Of a DNA stretch of 64,000 nt, positions 59,587 to 64,000 are shown one piece after another. The stretch is taken from contig NZ_JAFCJZ010000028.1 in the NCBI RefSeq assembly GCF_018130765.1, positions 52,724 to 116,723 on the forward strand, written 5' to 3'. Position 1 is the first letter of the stretch. Every line of letters starts with the position of its first letter. The DNA comes from Bradyrhizobium iriomotense (GTDB lineage: Bacteria; Pseudomonadota; Alphaproteobacteria; Rhizobiales; Xanthobacteraceae). Position numbers and translations under genes: made by a program. The notes beneath the pieces were generated by a model. The model was not told the DNA's origin. It did no database searches and saw nothing but the letters and a program-made list of their open reading frames with translations.

Positions 59587-60989
59587 GCCAATTGCTCCTG
59601 AAGTGAATTTGGCTGTTCGAGCGGACGGAGCGCCGACCAGTCCGGATGGACCGACGTCGCAAAGCCCGTTGCATGAAGCGATCCCGTCAGGAGATCGCCG
59701 TTGTGAATCTTGAGGCGAATGCCCTGCCCGGCATCGGCATAGAGATCGGGGTGTGCGGCGGCGAAGGCCGCAGCCTCCGTGGCCGGCGTGTCGCCAAAGC
59801 CGTCGACATAGTGATGGCCGTTGCGCTCGGCATGTTCGAGGCAGAGCAGCGCGCCGAGCGCCAGATCCTGTTGCAGGGCGAGACCGGGCTGGCAGGTCAG
59901 GTCTTCGCCTGTGACGAAACACTCGGCTCCATCTTCATCCAGTTTCGCGATGCGGGTGAAGTTCACGATCGACTTGTAGATGCCCTTGCAGGATTTCGAG
60001 GAGATGCCGCCGTAACCGAGCTTATGGGCGGTCGGCCAGGCGTCATAGGAATCATCCGCCTCGTCGATGATGAAATGACGACGACGCAGGGTGTCACCGA
60101 GTGGTGTTTGACGCGTGACGTCGCGCGGCATCGGCTGCTCGATATAGATTAGCTTGCGAAAGATCGACTTGAGCGCGTCGTCGCGCTCCAGCCGGTCGAC
60201 CAGTGCACCAAGGGCCGCCAGGTCCGCATACTGCTCATTGCCATCAAGCGTAACCTTGTAGTCATAAGGCAGCGTCGCCAGCTCACTGCCTATACGGATC
60301 AGCCGGGCGGCGTCGGCATCGGGATCACCGCCGAGCTTCAGCTTGAAATAGCGGGCGCCGGTATTTTCCTTAGGATCTGCCACGCCGCCATCTCCCTCGA
60401 TCTTGTCGTCGAGGCCGACAGTGTGGCGGATCGCAATGCGTTCCGATCGATACTGATTGGCGAGCACGAGAAATCGCGTGATATCGCCGTCACTCAAGTC
60501 TGGAGACAACCGCGCATCGATGCCCGCGACGTTGCCGGCCATGCCGTCAAAGAAGTTGGTCTCCACGCCGCGCAGCAGCGCATCGAGGATCGCCTTGTCG
60601 ATCTCTGCGGGGCCGTAAGCCGCCGCAAGCGCAGGAATATTCTTCTTCGCACAGGTCGCGACCTGCGCACCGATGCATGAAGCATGCAGATCGAATGCCG
60701 TCTGGAATCCGGTCCGCGCCAGATAAAGCCCGCGCGCGATCTCCAGCGATCGTCGCAGTCCGTCGACCGTCTGCGCCGGCGACAGCTCCGGCCGCTTGTC
60801 GAACCACTTTGGCACCAGCAGCTCGGCGCTGGCTCCGACCGCGCTTCCCCTGCCCTCGACCTCGATCTCGACCCGCACGAACAGTTGCGGCGTCGCGTTG
60901 ATCGTGATCGCGCCGAAGCGGAACGGCCGCGCGAACTGCACGGGGCGTTCGAAAAAGGCGATGTCTCGCAGCTTCAGGCGCGGCGCCAT
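59583..60989 (-). CDS. Enolase-superfamily protein (mandelate racemase/MLE-like), unusual branch
   Basis: 468 residues, longer than typical members of about 370-420. After an N-terminal capping domain (RFGAITINATPQLFVRVEIE), the barrel has KxK as YFKLKLGG (Lys216, 218), metal ligands Asp249 (TLDGNEQY), Glu284 (IYIEQPMPRD) and Asp309/Glu310 (FIIDEADDSYD), and a Lys on the far face in GGISSKSCKG (Lys332 or 335). A full set for proton abstraction is therefore present. Likely a dehydratase or racemase of a sugar acid or similar compound. 4 bp after the ATPase gene. Confidence 0.82.
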   Translation of the reverse strand: MAPRLKLRDIAFFERPVQFARPFRFGAITINATPQLFVRVEIEVEGRGSAVGASAELLVPKWFDKRPELSPAQTVDGLRRSLEIARGLYLARTGFQTAFDLHASCIGAQVATCAKKNIPALAAAYGPAEIDKAILDALLRGVETNFFDGMAGNVAGIDARLSPDLSDGDITRFLVLANQYRSERIAIRHTVGLDDKIEGDGGVADPKENTGARYFKLKLGGDPDADAARLIRIGSELATLPYDYKVTLDGNEQYADLAALGALVDRLERDDALKSIFRKLIYIEQPMPRDVTRQTPLGDTLRRRHFIIDEADDSYDAWPTAHKLGYGGISSKSCKGIYKSIVNFTRIAKLDEDGAECFVTGEDLTCQPGLALQQDLALGALLCLEHAERNGHHYVDGFGDTPATEAAAFAAAHPDLYADAGQGIRLKIHNGDLLTGSLHATGFATSVHPDWSALRPLEQPNSLQEQLA

Positions 60990-60993
60990 GGTT

Positions 60994-61839
60994 TTAGTCC
61001 AACGAACCTTGCGAGAAGAAATGCTTGCGGATGCGTTGCACGAGCTCGGTGAAGACCGGATCGGCCATCACGTCGAGCGAGCGCGGACGCGGCAGCGGCA
61101 CGTCGTAGATCGCGGCGACCGCGCCGGGCCGCTCGGTCATGACCAGGACACGGTCGGCGAGGAACACCGCTTCCGGAATCGAGTGCGTGATCAGCAGCAC
61201 CGTCTTCTTCGTCTCGCGCTGGATCCGCATCAGCTCGACATTCATGCGCTCGCGCGTCAGCGCATCGAGCGCACCGAACGGCTCGTCCATCAGCATGATC
61301 TTGGGATCGTGCACCAGCGCGCGGCAGATCGAAGCACGCTGCTGCATGCCGCCGGAAAGCTGCCAGGGCAGCTTTTTCTCGAAGCCTTCGAGCCCGACCA
61401 ACCTCAAGAGCGACTTGGCGCGATCGAGATATTGTTGCCGCGGCAGCCGCTTCATGTCGATCGGCAGCATGACGTTGTTAAGGATGTTGCGCCAGGGCAG
61501 CAGCAGCGCGTTCTGGAACACGATGCCGACATTGCCATGCGGCGTCGTCACCTTCTCGCCCTCGACCAGGATCTCGCCCGATGTCGGCGGCAAGAGGCCC
61601 GAGATCAGCTTGAGCAGCGTGGACTTGCCGCAGCCGCTTGGGCCGACCACGACGAAGAACTCGCCGTCATTGATATGGAAATCGAGCGGCCGCAGCGACG
61701 GCACATCGCCGTCACGCGTCCGGTAGGTTTTTGACACGCCAGACAGCTTGATGCCCGACGCATCGCCGGCCCGGTCGCTCACCAGTCTCAGATGCGCGGC
61801 CGGCTGCACGGTTTCGCTCACGATTGTCGCTGCTTTCAC
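60994..61839 (-). CDS. ABC transporter ATP-binding protein, NitT/TauT (SsuB/TauB) type
   Basis: 281 residues. Walker A GPSGCGKST, Q-loop FQNALLLPWRN, signature SGGMQQR, Walker B MLMDEPFGALD, switch THSIPEAVFLADRV, the sequence pattern of the taurine/nitrate/sulfonate importer ATPases. ATG 61839 overlaps the stop of the binding protein (ATGA). The N-terminal 30 residues extend beyond the usual start and may be disordered. Confidence 0.94.
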   Translation of the reverse strand: MKAATIVSETVQPAAHLRLVSDRAGDASGIKLSGVSKTYRTRDGDVPSLRPLDFHINDGEFFVVVGPSGCGKSTLLKLISGLLPPTSGEILVEGEKVTTPHGNVGIVFQNALLLPWRNILNNVMLPIDMKRLPRQQYLDRAKSLLRLVGLEGFEKKLPWQLSGGMQQRASICRALVHDPKIMLMDEPFGALDALTRERMNVELMRIQRETKKTVLLITHSIPEAVFLADRVLVMTERPGAVAAIYDVPLPRPRSLDVMADPVFTELVQRIRKHFFSQGSLD

Positions 61840-62828
61840 GACCCACTCTTCGGCAGATAGTCGTTGGTGTAGAAGGCCTTCGGGTTCTCCTTGGCCTTGG
61901 CATCGAGCCCGCCATATTCGACCAGCAGGTTGACGGTCTCGGTCATGTTCTGGTCGGTGACCTGGAACGGCCGCTTGGCCTTGGTCTCAGCGGTCCGGTA
62001 GAGCGGAATGGTCAGCTCAAAGCCCTGCGTCAGCGTGTCGATCTTGCCGCCCTTGGGGTTGGCATCGAGGATCGCCTGCGCGGCGGCCTTGGGCTCCTTC
62101 TCGGCGGCCTCGACCGCCTTGGTCGTCGCCGACATGAAGCGGCGGACGAGATCGGCATTGGCCTTCACGTAGTCGGCGTTGGAGATAATGCCCGAGGAAA
62201 CCATGTTGATGCCGTAGTCGGCGAACTTGATCGGATACACGTCCTTGCCAGTGGCGTCCTTGATCTTCATGGACTGGTCCATGACGTAGCCGAGCAAGAG
62301 GTCAGCCTGGCCGTTGATGACCGCGTTGAGCTTGGTCTGGCCGTCGCCGGCAACCGTCTGGAAGTCGCTCTCCTTGAGGCCGGTCTTCTTCAGGAACAGC
62401 GGCCAGATCTGGGTCATGGAATCAGCCGGCGTGATCGCCACCGTCTTGCCCTTGATGTCTTCCGGCTTCTTGATGTTCTTGTCGACGAAGCCCATGGCGG
62501 ACATCGGTGAGGTCTGCAGCAGCACGCCGGTCGCAACCACCGGCGCGCCCTTGATCGCGGCGCGCATCATGGTGGGCACGTCGACATAGCCGAAATCGGC
62601 GGTCTTGGCGGCGACGGCCTGCGTGGTCGCGGCCGAGCCGCGGCCTTCCTGGATCTCGAGGTCGATGCCTTCGGCGGCATAGATACCCTTTGCCTTGCCG
62701 TAATAGAACGGCGCGTGCTCGCCATAGACATACCAGTTCAACATCAGCACGACCTTGTCGGCCGCCTGCGCCGGCATGGCCGCAAACACCAGCAGCGCCA
62801 CGGATGCAGCCCCAATCCACTTCCTCAT
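61836..62828 (-). CDS. ABC transporter substrate-binding protein, NitT/TauT (NMT1/SsuA-like) family
   Basis: 330 residues from ATG 62828. Signal peptide 1-22 (MRKWIGAASVALLVFAAMPAQA). Family block VLMLNWYVYGEHAPFYYGKAKG, GIDLEIQEGRGSAATTQAVAAKTADFGYVDV, and DIKGKTVAITPADSMTQ, as in the NMT1/THI5-like proteins that bind thiamine precursors, nitrate, sulfonates or aromatic acids. A longer frame that continues into the permease sequence is spurious. It gives the importer its specificity, unknown here. Confidence 0.92.
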   Translation of the reverse strand: MRKWIGAASVALLVFAAMPAQAADKVVLMLNWYVYGEHAPFYYGKAKGIYAAEGIDLEIQEGRGSAATTQAVAAKTADFGYVDVPTMMRAAIKGAPVVATGVLLQTSPMSAMGFVDKNIKKPEDIKGKTVAITPADSMTQIWPLFLKKTGLKESDFQTVAGDGQTKLNAVINGQADLLLGYVMDQSMKIKDATGKDVYPIKFADYGINMVSSGIISNADYVKANADLVRRFMSATTKAVEAAEKEPKAAAQAILDANPKGGKIDTLTQGFELTIPLYRTAETKAKRPFQVTDQNMTETVNLLVEYGGLDAKAKENPKAFYTNDYLPKSGS

Positions 62829-62884
62829 CGTCACTCTCCCTGTCGTTGTTGCGTCGGCCGTTGGTGGCCGATCGATGCTTGAGT

Positions 62885-63694
62885 TTAAGAGGCGAAAATC
62901 ACGTCTTCGCGCTGGCTGACGTGCCAGGGAATGACCAGCTTCTCGATGCGGTCGACGATCCAGAACAGGACCACGCCGAGCAGCGCCAGGATCACCAGCG
63001 CCGCGAACATCGTCGGCAGGTCGAACGTGCCGATCGAGCGCTGCATGACGTAGCCGATGCCGGAATTTGAGCCGACGAACTCGCCGACGACAGCGCCGAC
63101 CACGGCGAGCGTCACCGAGACCTTGAGGCCTGAGAAGATCGCCGGCAGCGCATGCGGCAGGTTCACCGCGCGAAACACCTGCAGGCGACTGCCCTGCATG
63201 GCGCGGGCGAGATCGACCATGTCGGGGTCGACTGACTTGAAACCCTGCACCGCGGAGACGACCACCGGAAAGAAGCCGAGCAGAAACGCCGAAATGACTT
63301 TGGGAATGATGCCGAAGCCGAACCAGACCACGAACAGCGGCGCGATCGCGATCTTCGGCACGGACTGCGAAAACACCAGCAGCGGATAGACGTAGCTCTC
63401 CACCGTCTTCGAGCCCGCGATCAGCATCGCGACGGGAATGCCGAACAGCGCCGACAGCAGAAAACCGCAGACGGTCGCATAGGTGGTCGGCCAGGACTGC
63501 CGCAGCAGCTCCGGCCATTCGGTGCGCAGCACCGCGACGACATCGGCCGGCGACGGGATCTGGTAGGCGGGGATCCTGAACAGCCGGATCGCGAGATCCC
63601 AGGCGACAACGATGAAGACCAGGAACAAGAACGGCCGAACCCAGGCCGCATTCAGCAATTTGGAGATCGCATTCTGTGGCTTCGGCTCGGCCAA
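62885..63694 (-). CDS. ABC transporter permease, NitT/TauT (SsuC/TauC) type
   Basis: 269 residues with about six membrane segments. LVFSQSVPKIAIAPLFVVWFG and the EAA loop LARAMQGSRLQVFRAVNLPHALP are typical for this group. The start is TTG 63694 with GGGAG about 6 nt upstream; no suitable ATG lies near. First gene of the operon, 56 bp before the binding-protein gene, in an order (permease, binding protein, ATPase) that is less common than binding protein first. Confidence 0.93.
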   Translation of the reverse strand: MAEPKPQNAISKLLNAAWVRPFLFLVFIVVAWDLAIRLFRIPAYQIPSPADVVAVLRTEWPELLRQSWPTTYATVCGFLLSALFGIPVAMLIAGSKTVESYVYPLLVFSQSVPKIAIAPLFVVWFGFGIIPKVISAFLLGFFPVVVSAVQGFKSVDPDMVDLARAMQGSRLQVFRAVNLPHALPAIFSGLKVSVTLAVVGAVVGEFVGSNSGIGYVMQRSIGTFDLPTMFAALVILALLGVVLFWIVDRIEKLVIPWHVSQREDVIFAS

Positions 63695-63812
63695 TTTTCA
63701 CTCCCGGCAGTCTTCTTCGTTGTGAGGAGAAATTAACCCGTTGGATAAATACTGTCCAGAGGTTTCCCTGTGACGTTTTGCGCCGGAGGTTCCCAACAAT
63801 CGGTGTCGTCCT

Positions 63813-63923
63813 GGCGAAAGCCAGGACCCATTACCCCAGGGTAGTGTTTGGCGAAGACTGGTCGTTCGGGATTGGCACCACGCACCACCGATAGATCACG
63901 CGGTATGGGTCCCGGCGTTCGCC
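63813..63923. repeat. Imperfect inverted repeat, Bradyrhizobiaceae-type interspersed element
   Basis: GGCGAAAGCCAGGACCCAT (63813-63831) and ATGGGTCCCGGCGTTCGCC (63905-63923) are inverted, matching at 17 of 19 positions, with about 70 bp between. It resembles dispersed repeats I associate with Bradyrhizobium intergenic DNA. Confidence 0.6.
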
Positions 63924-64000
63924 CTAGGGCATGCACATATCTCTGAGGCTCCATCCTGCTGCGACGGCATGGAAGTATTCGAGGCCGTTCTTGAAGGTGA
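63924..64000 (-). CDS. Possible partial CDS, C-terminal end only
   Basis: Reading the minus strand from the window edge gives TFKNGLEYFHAVAAGWSLRD, then MCMP and a TAG at 63926-63924. The stretch looks protein-like but is too short to identify. Start and most of the gene lie outside the window. Confidence 0.3.
   Translation of the reverse strand, partial: TFKNGLEYFHAVAAGWSLRDMCMP

Larger units (their letters stand above)
63695..64000. other. Upstream region of the sugar operon with interspersed repeat
   Basis: 306 bp without a complete gene. It contains the inverted repeat below, the operon promoter near its left end, and the possible end of a partial gene at its right edge. Confidence 0.5.

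Noticed and set aside
61836..63701. One 621-codon frame joining binding protein and permease region
   Set aside because: The first half is the permease read in a wrong frame; the binding protein starts with its own signal peptide at 62828.

Overview
The window is high-GC alphaproteobacterial DNA, most likely from a Bradyrhizobium-type chromosome. That is an inference from gene content, from short palindromic intergenic repeats of the kind common in Bradyrhizobiaceae (3211-3250, 11688-11778, 63813-63923), and from a small protein at 52824 that resembles families seen in that group. No rRNA, tRNA or CRISPR array was recognised.

Region 1 (1-15.4 kb) is about storage polymers and lipids. It has a PaaX-type regulator cut by the window edge, two paralogous alpha/beta hydrolases, a DUF445 membrane protein, a phasin with a PhaR-like operator, and a compact class III-type PHA synthase operon (PhaE/PhaR-like subunit, PhaC, GNAT acetyltransferase) joined by 4-nt overlaps. 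A minus-strand run DUF6489 - alpha/beta hydrolase - WS/DGAT acyltransferase - epoxide hydrolase - self-sufficient CYP102-type P450 follows.

Region 2 (15.7-29.6 kb) is a twelve-gene plus-strand locus for peptide or gamma-glutamyl compounds: two complete Dpp/Opp-type ABC importers around a gamma-glutamyltransferase and a DUF1028 protein. Two overlapping -24/-12 (sigma-54-like) promoters lie in front of it. Downstream, a complete 1199-bp ISAs1-family element with 19-bp inverted repeats and a 10-bp target duplication sits inside a palindromic intergenic repeat.

Region 3 (31-47.2 kb) holds a sensor kinase / response regulator / response-regulator-cyclase operon ending in a RidA-like protein, a TetR-MFP-RND efflux operon with a clear operator, a split two-subunit thiamine-diphosphate enzyme divergent from a class I-type P450, an ornithine aminotransferase, and a proline/glutamine-rich exported protein with two Spy/CpxP-like domains.

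Region 4 (47.2-56.4 kb) looks accessory. It contains hemerythrin, nucleoside phosphorylase, a sulfide/persulfide cluster (ArsR-rhodanese fusion, persulfide dioxygenase-like MBL protein, MFS transporter, SHOCT protein, truncated DsrE), small hypotheticals, a 17-bp tandem repeat and a BBE-type FAD oxidoreductase. A degraded second copy of the 3' end of the Spy-like gene lies at its far boundary.

Region 5 (56.4-63.7 kb) is a seven-gene minus-strand operon: NitT/TauT-type ABC permease, binding protein and ATPase, then an enolase-superfamily protein, a Gfo/Idh dehydrogenase, a DUF993 aldolase-like protein and a xylose-isomerase-like TIM barrel. It looks like an importer with a dedicated catabolic pathway for an unidentified sugar-like or sugar-acid compound, and is the best candidate here for an undescribed system.
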